From contig NZ_JARXWL010000025.1 in the NCBI RefSeq assembly GCF_029893325.1, positions 1 through 49,173 on the forward strand: a stretch of DNA of 49,173 bases, read 5' to 3'. Source of the stretch: Enterococcus sp. PF1-24. Lineage in GTDB: Bacteria; Bacillota; Bacilli; Lactobacillales; Enterococcaceae. A program made the position numbers and the translations under genes. The notes beneath the pieces are model-generated. The model saw nothing but the letters and a program-made list of their open reading frames with translations. It was not told the origin of the DNA and did not search any database. Numbering within the stretch: the stretch's first letter is position 1; each line of letters opens with the position of its first letter. This document shows, one piece after another, positions 8,708-17,801 of the stretch.

Positions 8708-9229
8708 ATGCATCAAGTTTATATTAACATTGTTATTAGTGCGATATTAGAGCAGTTCGACTCCGAAAATCACTTTTATACTGAGCAATTAGGAATTTCA
8801 GAGTTTGAATGGCTTAATTGGAAAGAAGGCAAAGTTAACTTATCTTCAGATAATTTACAAAAGATTAAAGGCTTGTTTAGTGATTATGAATGGATGCTAT
8901 TGCAAAAAATCTTGCGTCAAAGCGTTCTTTTTCCAGAAAAACGTAATGTTGCAGTCAATGAATATAAGCGACTAAAAGTAGCGATTGCTCAAAAATGGCT
9001 TGAAAACAAACTAGCTACAGTCGATTTGATCGCACCAACCAAGGAAGACGAAGAAAAGCGGGTACCCTATATTCATTTACGAGTTGCTGTTAACTACGGC
9101 GAGTGGGGTTTTGACGATATTATTAGTTTTCGTTTACCAGCAGCTGTTCAGCAACAAATTGAAGGCTCAGAAGTTCCCTTGTTGGATTGGGCCAATGAAA
9201 ATCTTTTAGATACCTATATTAAAGAATAA
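8708..9229 (+). CDS. conserved protein of unknown function with possible N-terminal HTH
   Basis: I do not recognise this 173-residue soluble protein. Residues about 20-60 (YTEQLGISEFEWLNWKEG, then helix-rich sequence) have the look of a helix-turn-helix, so DNA binding is possible. The C-terminal half is mixed alpha/beta with an acidic end. A GGGAGG site lies seven bases before the ATG. Its stop is only 12 bases before the VanY-like gene, so the two are probably translated from one mRNA, hinting at a role in cell-wall biology. Confidence 0.65.
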   Translation: MHQVYINIVISAILEQFDSENHFYTEQLGISEFEWLNWKEGKVNLSSDNLQKIKGLFSDYEWMLLQKILRQSVLFPEKRNVAVNEYKRLKVAIAQKWLENKLATVDLIAPTKEDEEKRVPYIHLRVAVNYGEWGFDDIISFRLPAAVQQQIEGSEVPLLDWANENLLDTYIKE

Positions 9230-9241
9230 AGGAATAGGCTT

Positions 9242-10078
9242 GTGAAAAATAAAAAACAGTGGAATAAACTTTTGGGAATTGCTTCAGTAATCATTCTTTT
9301 TGGAACGACTTACTATTCATTAGCAGATAGCTATAAAAACTTTAAAAATGATCAGCCAGAAACGACTGCACCTGCTAAAGAAAATACGGCAAATAATACC
9401 AAAGATAAGAATAACAATGATAAAGATACAACTAATAATAAAAAAAATAGTGATTTGCCAGATGTATCTGTTAATGATTGGCAATTATCTTTAGTAGGAC
9501 CTTTTAATAAAATTAAAGAGGAAATCCCTGAAGATCAGTTGGTAAACGTTGCCGATTATGGTGAAGAGAAGTTAGATAAGCGCATTGCCGAAGAGTATAC
9601 AGCTTTAGCCGCTGCTGCTCAAGAAGCTGGGTTTCAATTAGTGCCGGTTTCGGCATTCCGTTCAATCGCTTCCCAACAAACGGTTTTTGACGGGACAGTT
9701 GCGCAGAAGAAGACTGAATTGAATCTTTCTGATGAAGACGCAATTACCAAAGCGAAAGAAACCGTTACTGAACCAGGCTTTAGTGAACATCATACCGGTT
9801 TAGCAGTGGATGTGGTAGATGGTGATTGGTACAATAATTACACTGAGTATGCTGGCGAGCTTTTAGATGAAGCTTACGGTAAACGACCAGGTGCTGAGTG
9901 GTTAGCGAAAAATGTTGCTAATTATGGTTTTATCATTAGATATTTAGACGGTGCTGAAAAGATTACCGGAATCACTTATGAACCATGGCATTTACGTTAT
10001 GTTGGTAAAGAAAGTGCCCAGTATATTACTAAGCACAATATCACTCTAGAAGAGTATTTAGAGTTATTAGAAGAATAG
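9242..10078 (+). CDS. VanY-like D-alanyl-D-alanine carboxypeptidase (M15B)
   Basis: The 278-residue protein starts with GTG after AAAGGAATAGG. It has an N-terminal signal anchor (about residues 10-30), a low-complexity Asn/Lys/Asp/Thr linker (about 35-75) and an M15B peptidase domain to the end. Zinc and catalytic motifs are visible: SAFRSIASQQ, SEHHTGLAVDVVD (His and Asp ligands) and EPWHLRYVG (Glu and His). It should remove the terminal D-Ala of peptidoglycan stem peptides outside the membrane. There is no van gene cluster around it, so housekeeping wall trimming is more likely than glycopeptide resistance. Confidence 0.9.
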   Translation: MKNKKQWNKLLGIASVIILFGTTYYSLADSYKNFKNDQPETTAPAKENTANNTKDKNNNDKDTTNNKKNSDLPDVSVNDWQLSLVGPFNKIKEEIPEDQLVNVADYGEEKLDKRIAEEYTALAAAAQEAGFQLVPVSAFRSIASQQTVFDGTVAQKKTELNLSDEDAITKAKETVTEPGFSEHHTGLAVDVVDGDWYNNYTEYAGELLDEAYGKRPGAEWLAKNVANYGFIIRYLDGAEKITGITYEPWHLRYVGKESAQYITKHNITLEEYLELLEE

Positions 10079-10124
10079 ACAAAGCATTAGAATGGAAATA
10101 CAAAACTAATTGCTTAATTAATTT

Positions 10125-10181
10125 AGCTGTAAGAGCCAGTAGTTTTTACTTAAGTTTAAACTAGCAGCTCTTGCGGCTTTT
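10125..10181 (+). terminator. hairpin between the carboxypeptidase and glucosaminidase genes
   Basis: AGCTGTAAGAGC (10125-10136) pairs with GCTCTTGCGGCT (10167-10178) with two wobble pairs, followed by TTT then ATAC. The short T run makes it a weak terminator or a structured leader for the next gene. Confidence 0.5.
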
Positions 10182-10199
10182 ATACAAGGGGAGCATAAA

Positions 10200-10841
10200 T
10201 TGGCAAGAAAGAGACGACGTTCCTCAAGGAAAAGGAAATCTGATTTTGGAAAAGTAAGCATTGCGATTATTATTTTAATTGGTTCTTTTTTGATTTTTGT
10301 GAGAGCCTTTATTTCATTAATTAGCCCAGTATTTAATAATGACAATAACGAAGTAGTTGTAGAACAGCAACATGAAAGTATGAGTCACGAAGAATTTATT
10401 CAATTCTTGCAACCTCATGCAAAAGCCTTGCAAGCAGAATATGGTATTTTACCAAGTATTATTTTAGGGCAGGCGATTTTAGAGTCAGATTGGGGTAAGA
10501 GTCAGTTAGCTTCTGAATATTATAATTTATTTGGAATTAAAGCCTCTGAAGGCACGCCCAAAGTTACTTTAGAAACTATGGAATTTGTTAATCAAAAATG
10601 GATTACAATTCAAGGTGATTTCCGTGTTTACAATTCCTGGGAAGAATCAATGCGAGAGCATACTTTGCTATTTGTTAATGGCGTTAGCTGGGATCCTAAT
10701 TTATATGCGGGGGTTTTAGTTGCCGAGAATTATCAACAAGCAGCCATAGCTTTACAAGAAGCTGGCTATGCTACTGATCCTGATTATAGCACTAAAATTA
10801 TTCAAGTAATTGAAAGTCATCAGCTAAATCAATACGATTAA
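10200..10841 (+). CDS. membrane-anchored GH73 glucosaminidase
   Basis: The 213-residue protein starts with TTG after AAGGGGAG. A very basic N-terminus (RKRRRSSRKRK) precedes one membrane segment (about residues 18-42), leaving the enzyme outside. The rest is a GH73 domain with the catalytic Glu in AILESDWGKSQLA and the YNLFGIKA motif. It should cut the GlcNAc-MurNAc bond of peptidoglycan. It has no LysM or other wall-binding repeats, unlike major autolysins, and is held by the membrane anchor. It follows the carboxypeptidase in the same direction. Confidence 0.88.
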   Translation: MARKRRRSSRKRKSDFGKVSIAIIILIGSFLIFVRAFISLISPVFNNDNNEVVVEQQHESMSHEEFIQFLQPHAKALQAEYGILPSIILGQAILESDWGKSQLASEYYNLFGIKASEGTPKVTLETMEFVNQKWITIQGDFRVYNSWEESMREHTLLFVNGVSWDPNLYAGVLVAENYQQAAIALQEAGYATDPDYSTKIIQVIESHQLNQYD

Positions 10842-10888
10842 AAATCTTTACATTGTTGTATGATTACATGAAAGCAGGCGAGGAAGTT

Positions 10889-11575
10889 ATGGAAGAAAAA
10901 TTTGTGCCAGAAATTATGACTGAGCTACGTCAAGATATTGTGCGGGTACCACCGATTATTAATCAAACTAGTGGGATTATGATTTTTGGTAAAGTTATTC
11001 ATTCGATTATCTTTACTACTGATATCTCAATTATTCGTAATACCGATGCTAATGCTGTAATTGCGGTTTATCCTTTTACGCCACATCCAGCGATAACGAA
11101 AAGTATTATCGAAGCCGCTGATATCCCCGTTTTTTCTGGGGTAGGTGGTGGCTTAACCCAAGGGAGTCGCTGTTCTTATATGAGTATGTTCGCTGAAGCA
11201 CAAGGTTCAATTGGTGTGGTTTTAAATGCACCAACCCCGCTGGAAACAGTCGTTGATGTTTGCAAAGTTGTTGATATTCCGGTAGTTAGTACCGTAACTT
11301 CAATTCATACACCGATTGAAGAAAAATTGGCAGCTGGCGTTTCCATCATCAATATTAGCGCAGGTAAAGATACCGCCAAAACAGTTGCTCACTTCCGTAA
11401 ACTTTATCCAGAATTACCAATTATGGCAACGGGTGGACCAACAGAAGCAAGTATTGAAGAAACGATCGCAGCAGGCGCAAATGCGATTACTTTTACGCCA
11501 CCGACTAATGGTGATTTATTTAGTAAGAAAATGGAAAAATACCGTAAAACAGAATTAGAAAATTTAAATCAATAA
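10889..11575 (+). CDS. TIM-barrel-like conserved protein, function unknown
   Basis: The 228-residue product has alternating strand/helix sequence of a TIM barrel. AVIAVYPFTPHP, GVGGGLTQGSRCS, INISAGKD and PIMATGGPTEASIEETIAAGANAITFTPP run in order; the Gly-rich late segment resembles a phosphate-binding loop of ribulose-phosphate-type barrels. Similar proteins tend to be labelled only 'hydrolase'. The start is set at ATG 10889 because GAGG lies five bases upstream; an open frame extends back to TTG 10853 without a good ribosome site. No signal peptide. It is followed by a strong terminator. Confidence 0.6.
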   Translation: MEEKFVPEIMTELRQDIVRVPPIINQTSGIMIFGKVIHSIIFTTDISIIRNTDANAVIAVYPFTPHPAITKSIIEAADIPVFSGVGGGLTQGSRCSYMSMFAEAQGSIGVVLNAPTPLETVVDVCKVVDIPVVSTVTSIHTPIEEKLAAGVSIINISAGKDTAKTVAHFRKLYPELPIMATGGPTEASIEETIAAGANAITFTPPTNGDLFSKKMEKYRKTELENLNQ

Positions 11576-11579
11576 TCAA

Positions 11580-11621
11580 AAGCTAAGAAAATTGCTAAAT
11601 GAGTGATTTCTTAGCTTTTTT
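11580..11621 (+). terminator. intrinsic terminator before xpt
   Basis: AAGCTAAGAAA pairs with TTTCTTAGCTT around a 19-base loop, followed by six T residues. It isolates xpt from the upstream gene. Confidence 0.85.
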
Positions 11622-11736
11622 GCTTTTTAATAATAAAGCTTGCTTGCAATTTATTAGATTTATGAATAAACTAAAACATAAGCGAAAATCAAACTAATTT
11701 TTCAAAAGAAAAATTAATATTATGAGGAGGATAAAA

Positions 11737-12312
11737 ATGAAAAAATTAATCGAACGTATTCAAAAAGATGGGACTGTTTTAAGTGGGGAAGTTCTTAAAG
11801 TTGATAGTTTTTTAACTCACCAAGTAGATGCGGAATTAATGAAAGAAATCGGCGAAGTATTTGCTGAAAAATTTGCAAGTGAAGGCATTACTAAAGTAGT
11901 TACGCTAGAAGCTTCCGGCATTGCACCAGCTGTCTTTACAGCTTTAGCGTTAAATGTACCTATGGTTTTTGCACGTAAAGCTAAGAGCTTGACTTTGAAT
12001 GAAGAGTTATTAACTACTTCTGTTTATTCTTTTACCAAACAAGTAACTAGTACGGTTTCTATTTCTCGTAAATTTTTATCAGCTGATGACAATGTTTTAG
12101 TAATTGATGATTTTTTGGCGAATGGTCAAGCTGCCAAAGGGTTAATCGAACTTTGCCAACAAGCTGGGGCTAATGTTGTTGGTGTAGGGATTGTAATTGA
12201 AAAATCTTTCCAAAGTGGCCGTAAACTATTGGAAGATATGGGGATGCCAGTTTATTCACTAGCTCGCATTAAAGCTTTTGTAGATAACCAAGTAGAATTT
12301 ATTGAAGAGTAG
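11737..12312 (+). CDS. xpt: xanthine phosphoribosyltransferase
   Basis: The 191-residue enzyme converts xanthine and PRPP to XMP in purine salvage. Motifs seen are [19 protein letters not shown] (ribosylation region), [16 protein letters not shown] (the segment typical of Xpt) and the PRPP loop [17 protein letters not shown]. Length fits the family. The start is ATG 11737, six bases after a perfect AGGAGG; an in-frame upstream ATG at 11722 would place that site inside the gene. A candidate promoter is TTGCAA-N17-TAAACT (11644-11672). No purine riboswitch and no pbuX follow it, unlike Bacillus. Confidence 0.93.
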   Translation: MKKLIERIQKDGTVLSGEVLKVDSFLTHQVDAELMKEIGEVFAEKFASEGITKVVTLEASGIAPAVFTALALNVPMVFARKAKSLTLNEELLTTSVYSFTKQVTSTVSISRKFLSADDNVLVIDDFLANGQAAKGLIELCQQAGANVVGVGIVIEKSFQSGRKLLEDMGMPVYSLARIKAFVDNQVEFIEE

Positions 12313-12323
12313 TAAATAGCTTA

Positions 12324-12336
12324 AAACACGAATATT
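12324..12336 (+). promoter_or_regulatory. PurBox-like site upstream of purE
   Basis: AAACACGAATATT lies 46 bases before the purE -35 box, so its CGAA core is near -76. An almost identical 13-mer sits 47 bases before the purC -35 box. Lactococcal PurR activates pur promoters from a CCGAAC-core PurBox at about -76, so both core and position fit. Confidence 0.6.
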
Positions 12337-12369
12337 AGATAGATAAAAAAAGATATCATTCGATTTTCT

Positions 12370-12398
12370 TTGACAGGAAATCTATTGCTTGTTAAAAT
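12370..12398 (+). promoter_or_regulatory. purE promoter
   Basis: TTGACA (12370-12375) and TAAAAT (12393-12398) are separated by 17 bases. The start of transcription should be near 12405, giving a leader of about 50 bases with no riboswitch-like structure. Confidence 0.8.
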
Positions 12399-12455
12399 TA
12401 GGAAAAGAAATAAGAGTCAGTAATTTTCTGAAAACTAACAGTAAGGGGAGCAAAG

Positions 12456-12944
12456 ATGGAAGCATTAGTTGCAGTAATTATGGGGAGCACATCTGATTGG
12501 GAAACAATGAAATTCGCCTGTGATAGTTTAGATGAATTAGGAATTGCTTATGAGAAAAAAGTGGTTTCTGCTCATCGAACACCAGATTTGATGTTTGATT
12601 TTGCTGAAAAGGCTCGTGAAAGAGGCATTAAAGTTATTATCGCTGGAGCAGGTGGTGCCGCTCATTTACCTGGCATGGTAGCAGCAAAAACCACTTTACC
12701 AGTTATTGGTGTACCCGTGCAGTCTCGTGCGTTAAATGGCTTAGATTCCTTATTATCAATTGTGCAAATGCCTGGGGGAATCCCTGTGGCTACCACGGCA
12801 ATTGGTAAAGCGGGAGCAACTAATGCAGGCTTATTAGCCGCTCAAATTTTATCAATTAATGATGAAGCTATCGCCGAAAGAATTGCTGAAAAACGCCAGC
12901 AAATGACGAAAACAGTATTAGAAAGTAGTGATCAACTTGGATAA
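12456..12944 (+). CDS. purE: N5-carboxyaminoimidazole ribonucleotide mutase
   Basis: The 162-residue class I PurE moves the carboxyl group of N5-CAIR to give CAIR, the step after PurK. The motifs [27 protein letters not shown] (catalytic His) and [13 protein letters not shown] are intact. AAGGGGAGC lies just before the ATG. It is the first gene of purE-purK-purB and its end overlaps purK by 17 bases, indicating coupled translation. Confidence 0.96.
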   Translation: MEALVAVIMGSTSDWETMKFACDSLDELGIAYEKKVVSAHRTPDLMFDFAEKARERGIKVIIAGAGGAAHLPGMVAAKTTLPVIGVPVQSRALNGLDSLLSIVQMPGGIPVATTAIGKAGATNAGLLAAQILSINDEAIAERIAEKRQQMTKTVLESSDQLG

Positions 12945-14088
12945 GCCATTATTACCAGGAGCAACCATCGGTATCGTTGGTGGTGGGCAACTAGGACGAA
13001 TGTTAGCGATTAGCGCCAAACAAATGGGTTTTCGCGTAGGGATTTTAGATCCCGTAAAAGATTGTCCGGCTGCACAAGTAAGTGATTGGCATGTAATTGC
13101 TGGTTATGATGAAACTTGTGCTTTAGAGGAATTATCTAAGCGTTGCGATGTTGTTACTTATGAATTTGAAAATGTTGACGTAGCTGCATTAAGCAGTATT
13201 GAAAATAATGTTCCAATTCCCCAAGGGACAGATATGTTAGCTATTACCCAAGATCGCTTATTAGAAAAAGCCTTTTTGGAAGAAAATAATATTGTGATTG
13301 CACCTTATGCAACCATTACCACGCCAGCCGATATAATTACAGAAATTGACAGCATCGGTTATCCTTGCGTGTTGAAAACCACGCGTGGTGGTTATGATGG
13401 CAAAGGTCAATTTGTGATTCATAAAGAAGAGGATTTAGTTGAAGCGATGCCTTTATTAAAACAAGGCACTTGTGTGTTAGAAGCATGGATTCCTTTTGAA
13501 AAAGAAATTTCAGTTGTGGTGGCTGGCAACGGTAAAGGAGAAACTAGTGTTTTCCCAGTAGTTGAAAATATTCATCGCCATAATATTTTGCATCAAACGA
13601 TTGTACCAGCGCGAATTACAAATGAAGTTTCTGATGAAGCACAACGGATTGCTAAAATTATCGCTAAAGCTTTAAATCTAGCTGGTGATTTAGCTGTTGA
13701 GATGTTTTTAACGCGAAATGGTGGCTTATATGTTAATGAATTGGCGCCAAGACCGCATAATTCTGGGCATTATTCCATTGAGGCTTGCTCGATTAGTCAA
13801 TTTGATGCCCATATTCGTGGAATCTGTAGTTGGCCAATGCCAAATGTTCGTTTATTAAGTCGTGCCTTAATGATTAATATTTTAGGGGATGAGTTGAAAG
13901 AAACTTATCAATTAATTCCTGAAAAACCAACTTGGAATTTCCATTATTATGGAAAGGCCGAAGCGAAAAGCGGCCGTAAAATGGGGCATATCACCATTTT
14001 AACCAAAGAAATGCGGAAACTTTTAAAAGAAGTAAAAGCAACAGGTATTTGGGATAAAAAAACTAGAAGCAATCAGTCAAATCTTTAA
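12928..14088 (+). CDS. purK: N5-carboxyaminoimidazole ribonucleotide synthetase
   Basis: The 386-residue ATP-grasp enzyme uses ATP and bicarbonate to carboxylate AIR to N5-CAIR. The N-terminal loop [20 protein letters not shown], the ATP-grasp segment [17 protein letters not shown] and [18 protein letters not shown] are all as expected. The start is given as GTG 12928, overlapping purE; an in-frame TTG at 12937 is an alternative, and neither has a strong ribosome site, which fits translational coupling to purE. Confidence 0.94.
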   Translation: MINLDKPLLPGATIGIVGGGQLGRMLAISAKQMGFRVGILDPVKDCPAAQVSDWHVIAGYDETCALEELSKRCDVVTYEFENVDVAALSSIENNVPIPQGTDMLAITQDRLLEKAFLEENNIVIAPYATITTPADIITEIDSIGYPCVLKTTRGGYDGKGQFVIHKEEDLVEAMPLLKQGTCVLEAWIPFEKEISVVVAGNGKGETSVFPVVENIHRHNILHQTIVPARITNEVSDEAQRIAKIIAKALNLAGDLAVEMFLTRNGGLYVNELAPRPHNSGHYSIEACSISQFDAHIRGICSWPMPNVRLLSRALMINILGDELKETYQLIPEKPTWNFHYYGKAEAKSGRKMGHITILTKEMRKLLKEVKATGIWDKKTRSNQSNL

Positions 14089-14125
14089 AAGTTTAAAGTA
14101 AAAGAGATAAGAGAGGGAGAAATTC

Positions 14126-15427
14126 ATGTTAGAGCGTTATTCTCGTCCCGAAATGGCGGCGATCTGGACAGATCAAAATCGTTATCAAGCGTGGTTGGAA
14201 GTTGAAATCTTAGCTGATGAAGCTTGGGCGGAGCTAGGCTATATTCCCCAAGAAGATGTGAAAAAAATTCGCGAAAATGCTACTTTTGATGTGGCGCGTA
14301 TTTTAGAAATTGAAGAATCAACCCGTCATGATGTTGTGGCCTTTACGCGAGCTGTTTCTGAATCATTAGGAGAAGAGCGTAAATGGGTGCATTACGGCTT
14401 AACAAGTACCGATGTAGTAGACACTGCTTATGGTTATTTAATTAAACAAGCCAACGATATTTTGCGAAAAGATTTGCAAAATTTTGCGGATATTATTGCA
14501 GTAAAAGCTAAAGAACATAAATATACGGTGATGATGGGTAGAACGCATGGTGTGCATGCGGAACCAACAACTTTTGGTTTGAAATTGGCATTGTGGTATT
14601 CTGAAATGCAACGGAATATTGAACGCTTTGAACATGCTGCTAAAGGAGTAGAAGCTGGTAAAATTTCTGGTGCGGTGGGAACTTTTGCTAATATTCCACC
14701 AGCTGTTGAAGAATATGTCTGTACCCATTTAGGAATTCGTCCACAAGATATTTCTACGCAAGTTTTACCAAGAGATTTGCATGCTGAATATTTTTCTGCC
14801 ATGGCACTAATTGCTACTAGTATTGAAAAATTTGCTACAGAAATTCGCGGGCTTCAAAAATCTGAAACACGAGAAGTAGAAGAATTTTTTGCTAAAGGGC
14901 AAAAGGGTTCATCAGCAATGCCCCATAAACGCAATCCAATCGGCTCAGAAAATATGGCGGGCTTAGCGCGGGTTGTCCGGGGACACATGGTTACTGCTTA
15001 TGAAAATGTTAGCTTATGGCATGAGCGGGATATTTCTCATTCTTCAGCAGAACGGATTATTATTCCTGATACGACAATTTTACTTAATTATATGTTAAAT
15101 CGTTTTGGTAATATTGTTAAAAATCTGACGGTTTTCCCTGAAAATATGAAGCGCAACATGGATGCTACTTTTGGTTTAATTTATAGCCAACGGGTCTTGT
15201 TGAAATTAATTGATAATGGCATGACCAGAGAAGCAGCTTATGATTTAGTGCAACCAAAAACAGCTTATGCCTGGGATCATCAAACGGCTTTTCGACCATT
15301 ACTGGATGCAGATGAAAAAATCACTTCAGTGTTATCGAAAGCAGATCTAGATGATGCTTTTGATTACAATTATCATTTGAAAAATGTTGATATCATTTTT
15401 GAGCGTATGGGCTTAGGCGAAGCGTAA
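14126..15427 (+). CDS. purB: adenylosuccinate lyase
   Basis: The 433-residue lyase removes fumarate twice in purine synthesis, from SAICAR to AICAR and from adenylosuccinate to AMP. The superfamily signature [16 protein letters not shown] is present, as are the TSTDVVDTA and [16 protein letters not shown] active-site segments. GAGAGGGAG precedes the ATG. It closes the first pur transcription unit, 37 bases after purK, before a strong terminator. Confidence 0.96.
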   Translation: MLERYSRPEMAAIWTDQNRYQAWLEVEILADEAWAELGYIPQEDVKKIRENATFDVARILEIEESTRHDVVAFTRAVSESLGEERKWVHYGLTSTDVVDTAYGYLIKQANDILRKDLQNFADIIAVKAKEHKYTVMMGRTHGVHAEPTTFGLKLALWYSEMQRNIERFEHAAKGVEAGKISGAVGTFANIPPAVEEYVCTHLGIRPQDISTQVLPRDLHAEYFSAMALIATSIEKFATEIRGLQKSETREVEEFFAKGQKGSSAMPHKRNPIGSENMAGLARVVRGHMVTAYENVSLWHERDISHSSAERIIIPDTTILLNYMLNRFGNIVKNLTVFPENMKRNMDATFGLIYSQRVLLKLIDNGMTREAAYDLVQPKTAYAWDHQTAFRPLLDADEKITSVLSKADLDDAFDYNYHLKNVDIIFERMGLGEA

Positions 15428-15428
15428 A

Positions 15429-15464
15429 GAAAAAGCGACTGAGAAGATTCTCAGTCGCTTTTTT
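15429..15464. terminator. terminator after purB
   Basis: AAAAGCGACTGAG pairs with CTCAGTCGCTTTT over a 6-base loop and continues into six T residues. It ends the purE-purK-purB unit and may also serve the convergent gene at 15471. Confidence 0.9.
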
Positions 15465-15470
15465 ACGTAT

Positions 15471-15851
15471 TTAAGCAATAACAGGTTGTAAAAGATTGGC
15501 ATTTACATATTCTTCTTTTAGCAAAGTTAAGAGATTTTCAATTAATAAATAGTCAACTTCATCTTCATTAAAGCTTATTTGAATTTTATAACAAGTTTTA
15601 AGTAGATGTTGTTCTTGAATTTGTTGAACAGTAATTTGTTCGTGAAAATTGTTTACATAATGGAACGTTTGCTTACGATCATCAAATAATCTATGTGTTG
15701 CTCGACGAATTTTTCGTAAAGAGTAGTGTTTAACGTTTTGATTTTTTTCGTGAATCTTACTAATCTTTAACAATTCATTATAAAGAGCTGTTTTTTGCTG
15801 ATTATCCAAGCCAGCCAAAAACGTTTGCGCCAATTTCCAATAATTTTCCAT
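15471..15851 (-). CDS. uncharacterised small protein inside the pur block
   Basis: I do not recognise this 126-residue soluble protein. It is basic in its first half (KISKIHEKNQNVKHYSLRKI, RRATHRLFDDRKQ) and has an acidic segment near the end. No membrane segment or known motif is seen. The start is ATG 15851, seven bases after AGGGGG; an upstream in-frame TTG at 15857 would lie on the ribosome site. It is transcribed against the pur genes, convergent with purB and divergent from purC. Confidence 0.6.
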   Translation of the reverse strand: MENYWKLAQTFLAGLDNQQKTALYNELLKISKIHEKNQNVKHYSLRKIRRATHRLFDDRKQTFHYVNNFHEQITVQQIQEQHLLKTCYKIQISFNEDEVDYLLIENLLTLLKEEYVNANLLQPVIA

Positions 15852-15944
15852 ATTCAAGCCCCCTGAAATAGATATTTAAACTATAGCATTGTTTTCCGGA
15901 AATGTAAACGCTTGATAAATTTGTGATTAATCAATTTTTGCGGC

Positions 15945-15957
15945 AAACACGAACGTT
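15945..15957 (+). promoter_or_regulatory. PurBox-like site upstream of purC
   Basis: AAACACGAACGTT contains the CGAAC core and lies 47 bases before the purC -35 box, matching the site upstream of purE in both sequence (11 of 13 identical) and position. Confidence 0.62.
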
Positions 15958-15991
15958 TTGTTAGTTAATGCTTTTTAATGTAAATAAAACG

Positions 15992-16020
15992 TTGACCTTA
16001 ATATTTTCAGTTGCTAAAAT
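15992..16020 (+). promoter_or_regulatory. purC promoter
   Basis: TTGACC (15992-15997) and TAAAAT (16015-16020) are 17 bases apart. Just downstream, AAAGTGAA (16022-16029) and TTCACTTT (16044-16051) form an inverted repeat around ACGAACGAA, placing structure and further CGAA motifs at the transcription start. Confidence 0.75.
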
Positions 16021-16129
16021 AAAAGTGAATTAACGAACGAATTTTCACTTTGTTCTGAAAAACGTTTGTATAAAATCAGCTGTAAGAGTTAACAACTCAT
16101 TCCGCTTTATATTAAAGGAGATAAGATTT

Positions 16130-16837
16130 GTGGAAAAGATAGAACTTTTATATGAAGGAAAAGCCAAAAAACTTTTTAAGACAGATGAGCCTGATGTCTT
16201 ATGGGTAGAGTATTTAAACCAAGCGACTGCCTTAAATGGCGCTAAAAAAGATTTGATTCAAGGTAAAGGTCAGTTAAACAATCAAATTACCAGTTTAATT
16301 TTTGAGCGCTTAGCTGAAAAAGGTATTTCAAGCCATTTTATTAAAAAAATATCTAAAACCGAACAATTAGTTAGGAGCGTCGAAATTATTCCCCTAGAAG
16401 TAGTTGTTCGTAACACTGCAGCTGGCAGCTTTGCCAAGCGTTTAGCTATTCCTGAAGGTACACCACTAAAATTTCCAATCATTGAATTCTATTTCAAAAA
16501 TGATGAATTAGATGACCCTTTCATAAATGACGAACATATCAAAGTATTAGAAATTGCGACAGCTGCAGAAATTGAAGTGATTAAAGAAATTGCTTTACAA
16601 GTTAATCAAGCTTTACTAGCTTTATTTTCAGAAATCGAGATTCGCTTGATTGATTTCAAAATTGAAGTAGGTCGCAGCGAATCAGGAATTTTATTATCTG
16701 ATGAAATTTCACCAGATACTTGTCGTTTGTGGGATATGAACAGCAATCAGCATTTAGATAAGGATATTTATCGTCGTGATTTAGGTGATTTAATTCCTGT
16801 CTACCAAGAAGTGTTAAATCGTTTATCTACCAAATAA
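16130..16837 (+). CDS. purC: phosphoribosylaminoimidazole-succinocarboxamide (SAICAR) synthase
   Basis: The 235-residue enzyme joins CAIR and aspartate with ATP to form SAICAR. The start [21 protein letters not shown], the motif [15 protein letters not shown] and the [10 protein letters not shown] and [12 protein letters not shown] segments are intact. It starts with GTG nine bases after AAGGAG. It opens the second pur unit (purC-S-Q-L-F-M-N-H-D) under its own promoter. Confidence 0.96.
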   Translation: MEKIELLYEGKAKKLFKTDEPDVLWVEYLNQATALNGAKKDLIQGKGQLNNQITSLIFERLAEKGISSHFIKKISKTEQLVRSVEIIPLEVVVRNTAAGSFAKRLAIPEGTPLKFPIIEFYFKNDELDDPFINDEHIKVLEIATAAEIEVIKEIALQVNQALLALFSEIEIRLIDFKIEVGRSESGILLSDEISPDTCRLWDMNSNQHLDKDIYRRDLGDLIPVYQEVLNRLSTK

Positions 16838-16867
16838 ATAATAAAAAATAAAAGGAGTTCAATTATT

Positions 16868-17122
16868 ATGTATTTTGTAAAAGTTTATGTCACTTATAAG
16901 GAATCTGTTTTAGACCCCCAAGGCGAAGCCGTTAAAGGTGCTGTACACCGGATGGGTTACAACGAATTTGAGGAAATTCGAATTGGTAAGTATTTTGAAA
17001 TAAAAATTGCTAAGAGTGAACGGCCAGTTGAAACGTTAGTAGAAGAAGTTTGTGATAAATTGTTAGCTAATGTTAATATGGAAAGCTATCGTTACGAAAT
17101 TACTGAGTTGGAGGAAGCGTAA
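16868..17122 (+). CDS. purS: FGAM synthase subunit PurS
   Basis: The 84-residue protein is the small third subunit of the Gram-positive FGAM synthase and bridges PurL and PurQ. The [20 protein letters not shown] segment is characteristic. It is followed by purQ after a single base, so expression of the three subunits is coupled. AAAGGAG lies upstream of its ATG. Confidence 0.94.
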   Translation: MYFVKVYVTYKESVLDPQGEAVKGAVHRMGYNEFEEIRIGKYFEIKIAKSERPVETLVEEVCDKLLANVNMESYRYEITELEEA

Positions 17123-17123
17123 A

Positions 17124-17801
17124 ATGAAATTTGCTGTAATCGTCTTTCCAGGCTCCAATTGTGATATGGATATGCTTTGGGCAGTTAAAGATGTGATGGG
17201 GGCAGAAGCTGAATACGTGCGTCATGATGCTAAAAGTTTAGCTGGCTTTGATGGCGTTTTACTACCTGGCGGCTTTTCTTATGGAGATTATTTACGTTGC
17301 GGCGCAATTGCGCGTTTTTCAAATATTATGGAAGAAGTCATTCGTTTTGCTGAAGAAGGGAAACCAGTCTTTGGTACTTGCAATGGCTTTCAAGTGTTAA
17401 CTGAAGCGGGCTTATTACCAGGCGCTTTACGGAGAAATGAGTCTTTACATTTTATTTGTAAGACAGCTACTTTAAAAGTTGTTAACAATCAAACGGCTTT
17501 TACTTCTGAGTACGCTGAAAAAGAAATCATTCAAATTCCTGTTGCTCATGGTGAAGGCAATTATTACTGTGATGAAGCAACCTTGGCTGAGCTGAAAGCC
17601 AACAACCAAATCGTCTTTACTTATGAAGATGAAAATATTAATGGCAGTATTGAAAGTATCGCCGGTATTACTAATAAAGCTGGTAATGTTTTAGGAATGA
17701 TGCCCCATCCAGAGCGGGCGATGGAAAGTTTGTTAGGCTCTGAAGATGGTAAAAAATTCTTTGCTTCAATTTTGAAAAACTTCGGAAAGGTGACTGCTTA
17801 A
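17124..17801 (+). CDS. purQ: FGAM synthase glutaminase subunit PurQ
   Basis: The 225-residue class I glutamine amidotransferase supplies ammonia to PurL. The nucleophile is the Cys in [10 protein letters not shown], and the His-Glu pair is in MMPHPERAM. The start is ATG 17124 ([16 protein letters not shown]), preceded by GGAGGAAGCG; a longer frame running back into purS is not likely to be used. It overlaps purL by one base. Confidence 0.96.
   Translation: MKFAVIVFPGSNCDMDMLWAVKDVMGAEAEYVRHDAKSLAGFDGVLLPGGFSYGDYLRCGAIARFSNIMEEVIRFAEEGKPVFGTCNGFQVLTEAGLLPGALRRNESLHFICKTATLKVVNNQTAFTSEYAEKEIIQIPVAHGEGNYYCDEATLAELKANNQIVFTYEDENINGSIESIAGITNKAGNVLGMMPHPERAMESLLGSEDGKKFFASILKNFGKVTA

Noticed and set aside
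11622-11736. Possible purine riboswitch before xpt
   Set aside because: The leader from the likely start (about 11680) to the ATG is under 60 bases and lacks the conserved three-way junction segments of the purine aptamer.
12324-12362. Bacillus-type inverted PurBox pair before purE (CGAAT and ATTCG)
   Set aside because: The arms are 26 bases apart instead of 16-17, and no matching second arm exists before purC; the single-box -76 model fits both promoters better.
14434-14802. Long minus-strand reading frames inside purB, clpB and other genes
   Set aside because: They lie opposite well-identified genes, have no ribosome sites or family resemblance, and follow from codon use on the coding strand.
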